Source: Candidatus Uhrbacteria bacterium (GTDB lineage Bacteria; Patescibacteriota; Patescibacteriia; 2-12-FULL-60-25). Taken from it: a stretch of DNA of 5,683 bases. The DNA lies in NCBI GenBank assembly GCA_023246415.1, contig JAHFIK010000027.1, forward strand, positions 11,435 to 17,117, given 5' to 3'. The position numbers were made by a program, and so were the translations under genes. The notes beneath the pieces were generated by a model. It searched no databases. It worked only from the letters and a program-made list of their open reading frames with translations, and had not been told where the DNA came from. Positions 1-5,454 of the stretch are shown piece by piece (position 1 is the first letter of the stretch; every line of letters begins with the position of its first letter).

Positions 1-6
1 CAGCGG

Positions 7-35
7 GCAACATCTCAAAAACGAGATGCGTTAGC
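7..35 (-). terminator. Weak hairpin at the pyrC stop codon
   Basis: CATCTC (11-16) and GAGATG (23-28) form a 6-bp stem around a six-base AAAAAC loop. The stem can be extended by GCAAC against GTTAGC with bulged bases. It overlaps the pyrC stop codon, TAA read on the minus strand at 31-33. No uridine tract follows on the minus strand, so it is at best a poor terminator or a 3'-end stabilising structure. The sequence ends too soon to see whether another gene follows. Confidence 0.3.
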
Positions 36-1077
36 AGACACACGAATCAATCAGTTGCCAAGACAGCAGCTCCCCGGCCTTGAATGGCACGATGCCGGCG
101 TATTCCGCCGGGACGCACCAGGAACGTTTCCCCAAGACGATCTTCCGATGATTTCTGGGAATCCGGTAGAACTCCGCACCGAAGCGGGAAACGAAATCAT
201 CCAGACGATCCAGACGATCTGCACGCTCGAACATGTCCGCAAGCAGCATGGGCAGAATCGGCGCGGTGAACACGCCACAGGCACCGTGCGCGCACTCTTT
301 CTTCTCGCGCAGATGCGGTGCCGTATCCGAACCGAGGAAAAACTTCGGATCACCGCTCGTTGCCGCTTCAATGAGCGCATCAAGATCATCGAACCCTTTC
401 GGCGTCGGCATGCACGCGTGATGCGGATGGACGCCATTGCCGATCACATCATTTAACGTGAGGCACAGATGGTGCGCGGTGATCGTCGCAGCAACGTTTG
501 CGCCGAGCGAACGGACCGTTTCAACGCCGACGCGAGTCGAGACATGTTCCAGTACGATCCGAAGCGTAGGGAGCTGAAGCGCGAGCTGTTGAAGCGTCGG
601 AAGAAATGCTTCTTCGCGTTGCGTCACAAGCAAACGTGGTTCGTCTCGTTCTCCGTGAATCAAGAGCAGCATCCCAAGCTCATCGAGCGCTCGAAATGTA
701 TCTATGGCTTGGGCGCTCAGGAGCTGTTCCATCCCATGTTCCGCATTGGTCGTGACCCCACGCGGATACACTTTCGCCGCAATGGCTCCGGCACGATACG
801 CCGCATACACCATGGCCGGCGTTGTTTCATTTCGGATTTCAATCGTCATCAACGGATGGAAGCAATCGCGATGATCCGGCGGAATCGCCGCGAGAATCTG
901 CTCGCGATACCATGTCACATCATCTGCATCCAAAATGGCACGCGGCCGCGTATTCGGCATGACGACAGCCCTTCCGGCGTACAGGCTCGTGAGCGGAACA
1001 ACGGTCTTCAAGATTTCTCCGGTCCGAAAATGGCAATGCATGTCGTCGAATCGGTGAAGCGTGATCTGTTCGGTCAT
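31..1077 (-). CDS. pyrC: Dihydroorotase, class II (E. coli PyrC type)
   Basis: This enzyme interconverts N-carbamoyl-L-aspartate and L-dihydroorotate, the third step of de novo pyrimidine synthesis, in the cytoplasm. The 348-residue product has the same length as E. coli PyrC and shows the family's binuclear zinc site in order. DMHCHFR gives H14 and H16, with substrate-binding R18. MPN gives N42. AAKVYP gives the carboxylated lysine K102, followed by the TT loop (T109, T110) that covers the substrate. HGE gives H141, EHVST gives H178, and GSDTAPH gives D251 and H255. The C-terminus VPFKAGELLSWQ matches the family, followed by a short extra tail ending DSCVC. The ATG start is supported by AAGGAGAT read on the minus strand at 1081-1088. 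No other pyrimidine gene is visible. A strong terminator and a long inverted repeat separate it from the gene upstream, so it probably has its own promoter, which could not be placed. All catalytic residues are present, so it should be active. Confidence 0.96.
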   Translation of the reverse strand: MTEQITLHRFDDMHCHFRTGEILKTVVPLTSLYAGRAVVMPNTRPRAILDADDVTWYREQILAAIPPDHRDCFHPLMTIEIRNETTPAMVYAAYRAGAIAAKVYPRGVTTNAEHGMEQLLSAQAIDTFRALDELGMLLLIHGERDEPRLLVTQREEAFLPTLQQLALQLPTLRIVLEHVSTRVGVETVRSLGANVAATITAHHLCLTLNDVIGNGVHPHHACMPTPKGFDDLDALIEAATSGDPKFFLGSDTAPHLREKKECAHGACGVFTAPILPMLLADMFERADRLDRLDDFVSRFGAEFYRIPRNHRKIVLGKRSWCVPAEYAGIVPFKAGELLSWQLIDSCVC

Positions 1078-1080
1078 CGG

Positions 1081-1088
1081 ATCTCCTT
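1081..1088 (-). promoter_or_regulatory. Shine-Dalgarno of pyrC
   Basis: Read on the minus strand, AAGGAGAT lies a few bases before the ATG at 1077-1075. It fixes the start of the 348-residue dihydroorotase. Confidence 0.85.
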
Positions 1089-1107
1089 CGTGTGTTTGAG
1101 ATGTGAT

Positions 1108-1174
1108 GGAATTTGGAATTTAGAATTTAGAATTTGGGTCTGGTCCAAATTCTAAATTCTAAATTCCAAATTCC
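1108..1174. repeat. Perfect 30-bp inverted repeat built of AATTTAG/AATTTGG words
   Basis: The arms 1108-1137 and 1145-1174 are exact reverse complements over 30 bases and enclose the seven-base loop GTCTGGT. Each arm is itself a quasi-tandem run of the words GAATTTGG and GAATTTAG, far more A+T-rich than the flanking genes. The element lies in the 198-bp gap between the two minus-strand genes, 31 bp upstream of the pyrC start, so a pyrC transcript starting upstream would carry a very long hairpin in its leader. There is no clean uridine tract on either side, so it is not a standard terminator. No open reading frame or target-site duplication suggests a mobile element. The rest of the gap holds the upstream gene's terminator. 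Confidence 0.95.
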
Positions 1175-1220
1175 CTTCATCTCTTTTAATGTGCGCACCA
1201 GGAGCCTACGGGATTTTGAT

Positions 1221-1252
1221 AAAAAAGCAACCCGACGATTTCGTCGGGTTGC
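1221..1252 (-). terminator. Intrinsic terminator of the 350-aa membrane protein gene
   Basis: On the minus strand an 11-bp perfect GC-rich stem (arms at 1227-1237 and 1242-1252, loop of four) is followed directly by TTTTTT (1226-1221). It begins 24 bases after the TAG stop of the gene at 1276-2328. It therefore separates that transcript from pyrC. Confidence 0.93.
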
Positions 1253-1275
1253 TGGGGGCGCGATGAATCATGCCC

Positions 1276-2328
1276 CTACAATGAAAATGTCTTTGTCTCT
1301 TTTGAGGAAACCACGCGGCAGGACAGCGACGTGCACCCGGCGGGCGAGGTATAGGATATGACTTCCACGGACACACTTCCTTTCCCGGCATCAACGCTGA
1401 CCGGACGGTATGATGTATTTTTCTGTCCCGTCGAAACCGTCTTCTTCGTCCCGTCGAGAAGATCCATGGCGATCAGATCACTCGATGCGAAGAAGCAGGG
1501 CGGACACTCCTCTGGTTCTCCGGCCGGAACAGAGGACAAGGCTTTCGTATATCCATCGTAAAACACAGGAACGCCCGGAATCTCACTCCCCTGCGCAATG
1601 CCCTTCACCCACAATTTCGCGTTCCCGGTTGTCGGCGCAATCGCGAGCTGTGCAAACCCGTAATCCACACTTGATCCGCCCGCACCCGGCGACGCCATGA
1701 TCGCGCGCATGATCACCGCTTTCCCATCTTTTCGAATTGCGACCGGCATCCACACCGCGCCACTATTCCCCGTATACGAAACGGCACCGGAGTGTGCGAT
1801 GAGTGTCCCGCGCTTCGTTACCGGATCGAGCGCGATGATCAAAAAATCTTCGTGCGTATCGTAGACAAGAATTTTCACCTTCGTCTCTGTCGACGTAAGA
1901 ACATACACGAGTTTTGCATCCTGAGTCACAAGCGATTCGCGATTATTGAACCCGGAATACTGCACATCCAGCGCCTTCGCATCCATCGTGATTCCGGTGA
2001 ATCCTCCGCTCGATACAACGGCATTCAGACCTGGAAAAATATCGGTCACCAGTGTCGCGTCCCAATACGGAGCAACATCAGCAAGCGTGACATTCCCTAA
2101 TCCTGATCCCGACCCCTTCACCGACCCATCCTGCGACGCCAACGCAAGCGCCTGTGCGCGAGACGACTCAACCTGCGCTGTCAGCGAGGTGACACTCGCT
2201 TTCAGATTCAACCGATCCCGAACGAGGAACCACACGGTCGCTGCGAGTCCACCGATGATCGCAATCATCAAGATGACGAGCCCCGTCGTCGACGGGCTGC
2301 AGGAGCTTTGAGACGAATGTTGTTCCAT
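1276..2328 (-). CDS. Unrecognised single-pass membrane-anchored extracytoplasmic protein
   Basis: No family is recognised. The 350-residue product starts with a short polar segment rich in serine and glutamine, then one strongly hydrophobic helix at about residues 16-36, then basic residues (VRDRL). A short heptad-like stretch (about 41-66) follows. The remaining ~280 residues are rich in glycine, serine, threonine and valine and look mainly beta-stranded. Repeated patterns such as VYVLTSTETKVKILVYDTHE and LIIALDPVTKRGTLIAHSG hint at a propeller-like or other all-beta fold, which is inference. Two cysteine pairs, C275/C278 (ECPPC) and C332/C337, suggest disulphides outside the membrane. No lipobox is seen. 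The ATG at 2328 has no clear Shine-Dalgarno. A TACACT sequence seven bases upstream (minus strand, 2343-2338) would allow a leaderless or near-leaderless mRNA. The gene ends in its own terminator and is divergent from the three-cassette array, so it could share a regulatory region with it, though nothing proves a link. Confidence 0.8.
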   Translation of the reverse strand: MEQHSSQSSCSPSTTGLVILMIAIIGGLAATVWFLVRDRLNLKASVTSLTAQVESSRAQALALASQDGSVKGSGSGLGNVTLADVAPYWDATLVTDIFPGLNAVVSSGGFTGITMDAKALDVQYSGFNNRESLVTQDAKLVYVLTSTETKVKILVYDTHEDFLIIALDPVTKRGTLIAHSGAVSYTGNSGAVWMPVAIRKDGKAVIMRAIMASPGAGGSSVDYGFAQLAIAPTTGNAKLWVKGIAQGSEIPGVPVFYDGYTKALSSVPAGEPEECPPCFFASSDLIAMDLLDGTKKTVSTGQKNTSYRPVSVDAGKGSVSVEVISYTSPAGCTSLSCRVVSSKETKTFSL

Positions 2329-2337
2329 ATAGACAAG

Positions 2338-2358
2338 AGTGTAGCTTCATTTAATGAA
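2338..2358 (-). promoter_or_regulatory. Possible -10 box and overlapping 13-bp palindrome upstream of the 350-aa gene
   Basis: On the minus strand TACACT (2343-2338) sits seven bases before the ATATGG that contains the start codon. Immediately upstream is the palindrome TTCATT-T-AATGAA (2346-2358), a size and place that would suit a repressor site between -35 and -10. No good -35 is visible, so both assignments are tentative. Confidence 0.3.
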
Positions 2359-2383
2359 ATGGGAAACTCGACCGAAGAATTTA

Positions 2384-2433
2384 CGGGTTAGCGAGTTTTC
2401 TTGTTTGCGAGTTCAACTCGCCAACCCGCAAAC
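2384..2433. repeat. GCGAGTT-word inverted repeat in the divergent intergenic region
   Basis: CGGGTTAGCGAGTT (2384-2397) and AACTCGCCAACCCG (2415-2428) are reverse complements with one mismatch. The word GCGAGTT recurs at 2407-2413 and pairs with AACTCGC at 2415-2421 across one base. GTTTGCG (2403-2409) can also pair with CGCAAAC (2427-2433). Several alternative hairpins are therefore possible. There is no uridine tract, so a terminator role is not supported. The element lies upstream of the first cassette promoter. Confidence 0.85.
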
Positions 2434-2468
2434 ACGTAAACGTACAAACTCCCCCCTGTCCATTCCCC

Positions 2469-2497
2469 TTGACATTCCTCTCATTTTCATGTATCGT
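2469..2497 (+). promoter_or_regulatory. Sigma-70-type promoter P1 of the first cassette
   Basis: A perfect -35 box TTGACA (2469-2474) is followed after exactly 17 bases by TATCGT (2492-2497). The predicted start is A2503, six bases after the -10 box and in the same place as in the other two cassettes. The -35 is consensus and the -10 is weak, a pattern that leaves room for regulation. Confidence 0.8.
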
Positions 2498-2502
2498 CCG
2501 CC

Positions 2503-2592
2503 ATCGCCGAATGGACGTTTTTTACGGCGTGCGGTGGATTTTCCCCGCGACACGCCGGACATTCATAATCTACTGAGAAAGGAACCCCAAAC
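2503..2592 (+). ncRNA. Structured 5' leader L1 with A/B/C switch elements
   Basis: The predicted transcript begins ATCGCCGAATGGAC. Box A (CGCCG, 2505-2509) is complementary to box B (CGGCG, 2525-2529), which is also complementary to box C (CGCCG, 2553-2557). With B paired to C, a long hairpin forms. CGGCGT (2525-2530) pairs with ACGCCG (2552-2557), leaving a three-base bulge. GCGG (2531-2534) pairs with CCGC (2545-2548). GGA pairs with TCC across a TTT loop, with one bulged T. The A:B and B:C folds cannot coexist. Past the hairpin come ACATTCATAATC and the ribosome binding site AAAGGA (2578-2583), nine bases before the GTG. The same plan occurs in L2 and L3. Whether it acts as RNA or as a DNA operator is not shown by the sequence. 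Confidence 0.65.
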
Positions 2593-3321
2593 GTGAACGA
2601 CGCAACACGCGAACAGATTCAAACCTTCGGAAGCAAGCTCCGCGGAGTCCAAGGGACCATCCGTACGAGCCTCGAGCCGGTTGACCGCTGGATCGCCGCA
2701 CAACAATCACGTACGAAGATTAAACAACCACGATCGACTGATCCAATCCAGTTTCGGATCGCAAAAGGTGTATGCATCATTTCGATGCTCCTCTTTTTCG
2801 CGGCGGCGACGGAATTTCTCGGAACACATGCCACTGTTCAAGCCCTGGAGCGCGCGCTCTGGCTCATGTCCATTTTTGGTCTCCTTGCAATGGCCTCAAT
2901 ACTTGCAGCCGTCCTGCTCATCCCTCCCGATCGAAAAATCAATCGTCAACATCAGGAAACACTCGAACGCGCAAACATCGTGCAACGGGCGGCGAAGAAC
3001 CTCCTAAAGATCTTCGATCGCCTCATTGATCTGAGTCACAACAGCGTCGAGTTCAATCTCCGAATTCGAGACATCGACGCGACCGTGCGAGTCACTCAAC
3101 GCTACGGACAGGTGCTGCTCAAGGCCCTCCATGAAATCGAAGACGCCATCCGCGTCACCGATCTCTCCGATGCGATGATCCGCTTGGCCGATCCGGAAAC
3201 ACAACGGGCGTTGATGGATCCCGAAGTCACGACGTCCGTCCTCGAAGCAATCGACCAGCAATTCAGCCAATCCATCAGTGAACTCAATGCTGGACTGACG
3301 ACGGCAGAACAACCGATGTGA
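2593..3321 (+). CDS. Two-transmembrane helical protein, cassette paralog 1
   Basis: No named family is recognised. The 242-residue product has a charged amphipathic N-terminus (about 1-57), two membrane helices (about 59-76 and 89-110) separated by a short loop, and a long helical, probably coiled C-terminal domain (about 113-242) that by the positive-inside rule should lie in the cytoplasm. Just after the second helix it has ERANIVQRA (125-133), matching ERDDLYQDA in paralog 2 and ERDPFYQRA in paralog 3. No catalytic motif is visible. The GTG start is set by AAAGGA nine bases upstream and by alignment with the leaders of the other two genes, which also use GTG. The gene has its own promoter, leader and terminator, so it is monocistronic. 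The architecture resembles stand-alone 2TM proteins such as the SLATT class, but no diagnostic residues were found, so that is only a hypothesis. Confidence 0.88.
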   Translation: MNDATREQIQTFGSKLRGVQGTIRTSLEPVDRWIAAQQSRTKIKQPRSTDPIQFRIAKGVCIISMLLFFAAATEFLGTHATVQALERALWLMSIFGLLAMASILAAVLLIPPDRKINRQHQETLERANIVQRAAKNLLKIFDRLIDLSHNSVEFNLRIRDIDATVRVTQRYGQVLLKALHEIEDAIRVTDLSDAMIRLADPETQRALMDPEVTTSVLEAIDQQFSQSISELNAGLTTAEQPM

Positions 3322-3360
3322 GCGTTTGACCAGATCCATTCTTTTCTCAGTCGCTCCCTC

Positions 3361-3396
3361 TTCAGCCTCCCCGCTTTACCGCGTGCGGAGGCTGAA
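3361..3396 (+). terminator. Terminator hairpin T1 after paralog 1
   Basis: TTCAGCCTCC (3361-3370) pairs perfectly with GGAGGCTGAA (3387-3396), 10 bp, with a possible inner CGC/GCG stem. The following TTGTAGTTT is a weak uridine tract. It differs from T3 at only a few loop positions. It ends 20 bases before the -35 box of the next cassette. Confidence 0.75.
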
Positions 3397-3416
3397 TTGT
3401 AGTTTGCCTATCCTCC

Positions 3417-3445
3417 TTGACATTTTTCATATTTTCATATACTCT
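3417..3445 (+). promoter_or_regulatory. Sigma-70-type promoter P2 of the second cassette
   Basis: TTGACA (3417-3422) is followed after 17 bases by TACTCT (3440-3445), the register that aligns with P1 and P3. An overlapping better -10, TATACT (3438-3443), would need a 15-base spacer. The predicted start is A3451. Confidence 0.78.
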
Positions 3446-3450
3446 TCGTC

Positions 3451-3541
3451 ATCGCCGAATGGACGCTTTTTTAACGGCGCGCGCTGGGATCCTCCCTCGC
3501 GACACGCCGAACATTCAAAACCGATTGGAAGGGAATATCTC
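3451..3541 (+). ncRNA. Structured 5' leader L2 with A/B/C switch elements
   Basis: Box A is CGCCG at 3453-3457, box B CGGCG at 3475-3479 and box C CGCCG at 3505-3509. The B:C hairpin continues inward. CGCG (3480-3483) pairs with CGCG (3498-3501) and leaves ACA bulged. After a small CT/T internal loop, GGGA (3486-3489) pairs with TCCC (3493-3496) around a TCC loop. The inner stem differs in sequence from that of L1 yet keeps pairing in the same place, which favours selection on structure. A ribosome binding site GGAAGGGA (3527-3534) follows, seven bases before the GTG. A short ATG frame (3459-3545) ends in a TGA overlapping the start as GTGA, but it is not conserved in L3. Confidence 0.65.
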
Positions 3542-4279
3542 GTGAACAACAACACAACCTCCGAACTGAAACTGACATCTCACGCGATCGCCACCCGACT
3601 CGAACAACTCGCCGATCCGTGGGCGCTGTGGTTGATGGAATACGACGAGCGCAATGACCGCAGAATCCAGAACCGAAAATTCCCGATCGCGCTTGCGGTC
3701 TGGTCCATCATCCTCCTGGTGACCATCGGAATCTTCTGGCGCCTAGAATACAACCTCTTCGAAACCCGAAGGTTCGTTTTCATCCTGCTCTGCGGACTGG
3801 TGATGTGCAGCTGGAATAGAATCAATTCGCACTGGGAGAAATTTCCAACGCAGAAGCATATCCAGCGCGAAACGGAGCGTGATGATCTCTATCAAGATGC
3901 CTTCAAAACGCTTGCGCGGATCGCTCAATTCAAACACGCTGTCGAAAACGGTCCCCGCGTCTACAACGGCGACGCAGCCGCAAAGATGCAAATGATCCTC
4001 GATAAACTGGAACAGCTGCTCGCAAGTCGTCTCTTGGCGCGCATCAACGAACGACGAATGCTCGTCGCGCTCTCTGAGGCCCAGTTGACGCCGAATGACG
4101 CGGACGCGCTCCAGCGCTATCTCGATCTCGTGGACATCCAATTCGCGCCAACCCGTCACGCGATGCAACGTACGGAAACCGAAACGCCGCATGTCGCCCA
4201 GGACATCGATCCGAACGATTCATCCGGAAATGAAACGCAGGAAGGTACGAACACGGATCCGCAACCAACGGTTCACTAA
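3542..4279 (+). CDS. Two-transmembrane helical protein, cassette paralog 2
   Basis: No named family is recognised. The 245-residue product starts at a GTG preceded by GGAAGGGA. Reading frames that open further upstream in the same phase run through terminator T1 and promoter P2 and cannot be translated from the predicted mRNA. A charged N-terminus (about 1-46) is followed by membrane helices at about 48-66 and 76-91, then a helical region containing ERDDLYQDA (112-120), the motif shared with the two neighbours. The helical domain is rich in lysine, arginine and glutamine and probably coiled. The last ~40 residues are a low-complexity acidic, threonine- and asparagine-rich tail that should be disordered. 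The loop between the membrane helices is short (about 10 residues) with charged residues. The gene is monocistronic with its own promoter and a strong terminator. Its function is unknown, and hetero-oligomers with the paralogs are a plausible inference. Confidence 0.88.
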   Translation: MNNNTTSELKLTSHAIATRLEQLADPWALWLMEYDERNDRRIQNRKFPIALAVWSIILLVTIGIFWRLEYNLFETRRFVFILLCGLVMCSWNRINSHWEKFPTQKHIQRETERDDLYQDAFKTLARIAQFKHAVENGPRVYNGDAAAKMQMILDKLEQLLASRLLARINERRMLVALSEAQLTPNDADALQRYLDLVDIQFAPTRHAMQRTETETPHVAQDIDPNDSSGNETQEGTNTDPQPTVH

Positions 4280-4307
4280 CACACCATCCCTTCCCGGTTT
4301 CTCAATC

Positions 4308-4353
4308 GCCTCCGCATGTCCCCAGTGACGTGCGGAGGCTGAATTGTTTTTTT
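4308..4353 (+). terminator. Strong intrinsic terminator T2 after paralog 2
   Basis: A 13-bp stem (4308-4320 with 4327-4339, one G-U pair) closes a CCCAGT loop and is followed by TGAATTG and a run of seven T (4347-4353). The right arm and downstream flank, CGTGCGGAGGCTGAATTGT, are identical to those of T1 and T3. The left arm differs and still pairs. Confidence 0.93.
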
Positions 4354-4364
4354 GCCCGTCACGG

Positions 4365-4393
4365 TTGACATTTCCAACGTTTTCGGATATGTT
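4365..4393 (+). promoter_or_regulatory. Sigma-70-type promoter P3 of the third cassette
   Basis: TTGACA (4365-4370), a 17-base spacer and TATGTT (4388-4393) form a good promoter. The predicted start is A4399, again six bases after the -10 box and directly before box A. Confidence 0.82.
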
Positions 4394-4398
4394 CGACC

Positions 4399-4485
4399 AT
4401 CGCCGAAAGGACCATTTTAGACGGCGCGCGGAGTGAGATACCCCCGCGACACGCCCATTCACAATCTGGGAATAAGGAGAATCAC
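4399..4485 (+). ncRNA. Structured 5' leader L3 with A/B/C switch elements
   Basis: Box A is CGCCG at 4401-4405 and box B CGGCG at 4422-4426. Box C is shortened to CGCC (4452-4455, next base C). In the B:C fold, GGCG (4423-4426) pairs with CGCC, ACA is bulged, and CGCGG (4427-4431) pairs with CCGCG (4444-4448). The tip is less regular than in L1 and L2. The A:B pairing keeps all five bases, so here it should be relatively favoured. The block CGCGACACGCC (4445-4455) is identical in all three leaders. Ribosome binding site AAGGAGA (4474-4480) lies five bases before the GTG, the strongest of the three. No ATG follows box A in this leader. Confidence 0.62.
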
Positions 4486-5406
4486 GTGAAACCCTTGCAG
4501 CATACGGTGATCATTCAAAGAAATATCACCTTCAAAGAACAGGTCGAACAGACAATCGCGTACGTACTCGCATGGCTCAAGGCGAGCGACGAAGATCTTC
4601 AGAAGAAAACGGACCGTGTCGAAGCTCCCTATCCGATCTACGGACGAATCGCTTGGATCCTGTTTGTCGTATCTGCAGTCGTCACGCTCGGATCATGCGG
4701 ACACATGATGCCAGATCAGCCCGGCGGCCCCTCGCTTCCATTTCCATTCATCGGATGGATCGCGTTCGCTCTACTGTTCGTAACATGCCCTATCGCGATC
4801 ATTGTTGATCGGAAGACGGACAAAATAACAAAGCTGCGGCGCGGAACGAAACGATCCGCGCTTCAAGCAGAGCGGGAACGAGATCCGTTTTATCAACGCG
4901 CAATGCTTATTTCGCAGGCGAAACAAAATTTCGACGCAAACTGCGATCGATACCAGCTAAAATACGAACTCGTCACGCAACATCTCGAGCAGTGCGACGA
5001 TGCGACGTCGGATGACTACTACACGAAACTCGAACACGCCATCGAAGTCATCAAACGCGCGGTCGCAAACTTCGTCACCGCTACGCAACATGCGCACGCG
5101 CTCGGTGAATTCACCGCGAAACATCCGGCGATCCGTGGTAAACCGGAAAATACAGCCCTCGCCCAACTCGTCGAACTTCTGGATCAGCCCATGCAGATGC
5201 CTGAATCGGACGTCAAAGATCCGCGCGATGTCCTCGCGTATGAAAATACCTTGCAGCAACTGCTACTGGAAATGAGTCCGAGGCCGGAAGACTTCGACAG
5301 ACGTCTCGCGGAATCTTCGACCGAGACAACGCGACAGCGCGTTGCCGAATCGGATGCCGCTGGGACCGATGGAACGACCGCGGAACCGAAACAGATGACC
5401 GCGTAA
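4486..5406 (+). CDS. Two-transmembrane helical protein, cassette paralog 3
   Basis: No named family is recognised. The 306-residue product is the longest of the three. A charged N-terminus (about 1-53) precedes membrane helices at about 54-72 and 87-107. The 14-residue loop between them, CGHMMPDQPGGPSL, is rich in proline and glycine. A basic stretch (RKTDKITKLRRGTKR, about 109-123) follows the second helix, supporting a cytoplasmic C-terminus, and then comes ERDPFYQRA (131-139), the motif shared with the other two. The rest is a long charged helical domain (about 140-270), probably coiled coil, and a threonine-, alanine- and glutamate-rich disordered tail. The GTG start is fixed by AAGGAGA five bases upstream and by alignment with the sister leaders. 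The gene has its own promoter and terminator. Genes 2 and 3 look closer to each other around the motif than either is to gene 1. Confidence 0.88.
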   Translation: MKPLQHTVIIQRNITFKEQVEQTIAYVLAWLKASDEDLQKKTDRVEAPYPIYGRIAWILFVVSAVVTLGSCGHMMPDQPGGPSLPFPFIGWIAFALLFVTCPIAIIVDRKTDKITKLRRGTKRSALQAERERDPFYQRAMLISQAKQNFDANCDRYQLKYELVTQHLEQCDDATSDDYYTKLEHAIEVIKRAVANFVTATQHAHALGEFTAKHPAIRGKPENTALAQLVELLDQPMQMPESDVKDPRDVLAYENTLQQLLLEMSPRPEDFDRRLAESSTETTRQRVAESDAAGTDGTTAEPKQMTA

Positions 5407-5454
5407 TGCCATTTGTGAGTGATCACCGTTTTCTCCGCTCCCAGCTTCCTTTCG

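Larger units (their letters stand above)
3361..3541 (+). repeat. Intergenic module (terminator + promoter + leader), copy between paralogs 1 and 2
   Basis: This stretch joins T1, P2 and L2 and is matched by 4308-4485. Shared pieces, in the same order, are CGTGCGGAGGCTGAATTGT, TTGACATTT, CATCGCCGAA, ACGGCGCGCG and CGCGACACGCC. The distance from GGAGGCTG to TTGACA is 30 bases here and 31 in the second copy. The module is clearly related while the genes on each side are barely alignable. Confidence 0.85.
4308..4485 (+). repeat. Intergenic module (terminator + promoter + leader), copy between paralogs 2 and 3
   Basis: This is the second copy of the module at 3361-3541 and joins T2, P3 and L3. 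Order and spacing of the conserved blocks are kept, but the left arm of the terminator and the inner leader stem have changed. The upstream end of the array (before P1) lacks the terminator half, and the downstream end (after T3) lacks the promoter half. Each unit is therefore promoter-leader-gene-terminator. Confidence 0.85.

Noticed and set aside
469..1155. Long plus-strand reading frame (228 codons) antisense to pyrC
   Set aside because: It lies almost wholly within pyrC on the opposite strand, its translation is arginine-rich and featureless, and the pyrC protein has every family motif.
2495..2520. CGTCC/GGACG hairpin followed by TTTTTT as an attenuator in leader 1
   Set aside because: The left arm overlaps the predicted -10 box and would not be transcribed. 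L3 has neither the stem nor the uridine run.
3326..3541. Possible 72-residue N-terminal extension of paralog 2
   Set aside because: The extension would read through terminator T1, promoter P2 and leader L2. The GTG at 3542 has a good ribosome binding site and aligns with the starts of the other two paralogs.
3743..4192. 149-codon minus-strand frame inside paralog 2
   Set aside because: It is a shadow of the plus-strand gene. It has no promoter or ribosome binding site, and the plus-strand frame has membrane helices and the shared motif.
2469..4370. Exactly 948 bases between successive TTGACA boxes (2469, 3417, 4365)
   Set aside because: The equality arises because different lengths cancel: coding regions of 729 and 738, promoter-to-start distances of 124 and 125, and stop-to-next-promoter gaps of 95 and 85. 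It is probably chance rather than a preserved period.
3361..4485. Integron-like cassette array with the terminator hairpins as attC sites
   Set aside because: There are no RYYYAAC/GTTRRRY core sites, every gene has its own promoter, and no integrase is in view. The hairpins behave as terminators.
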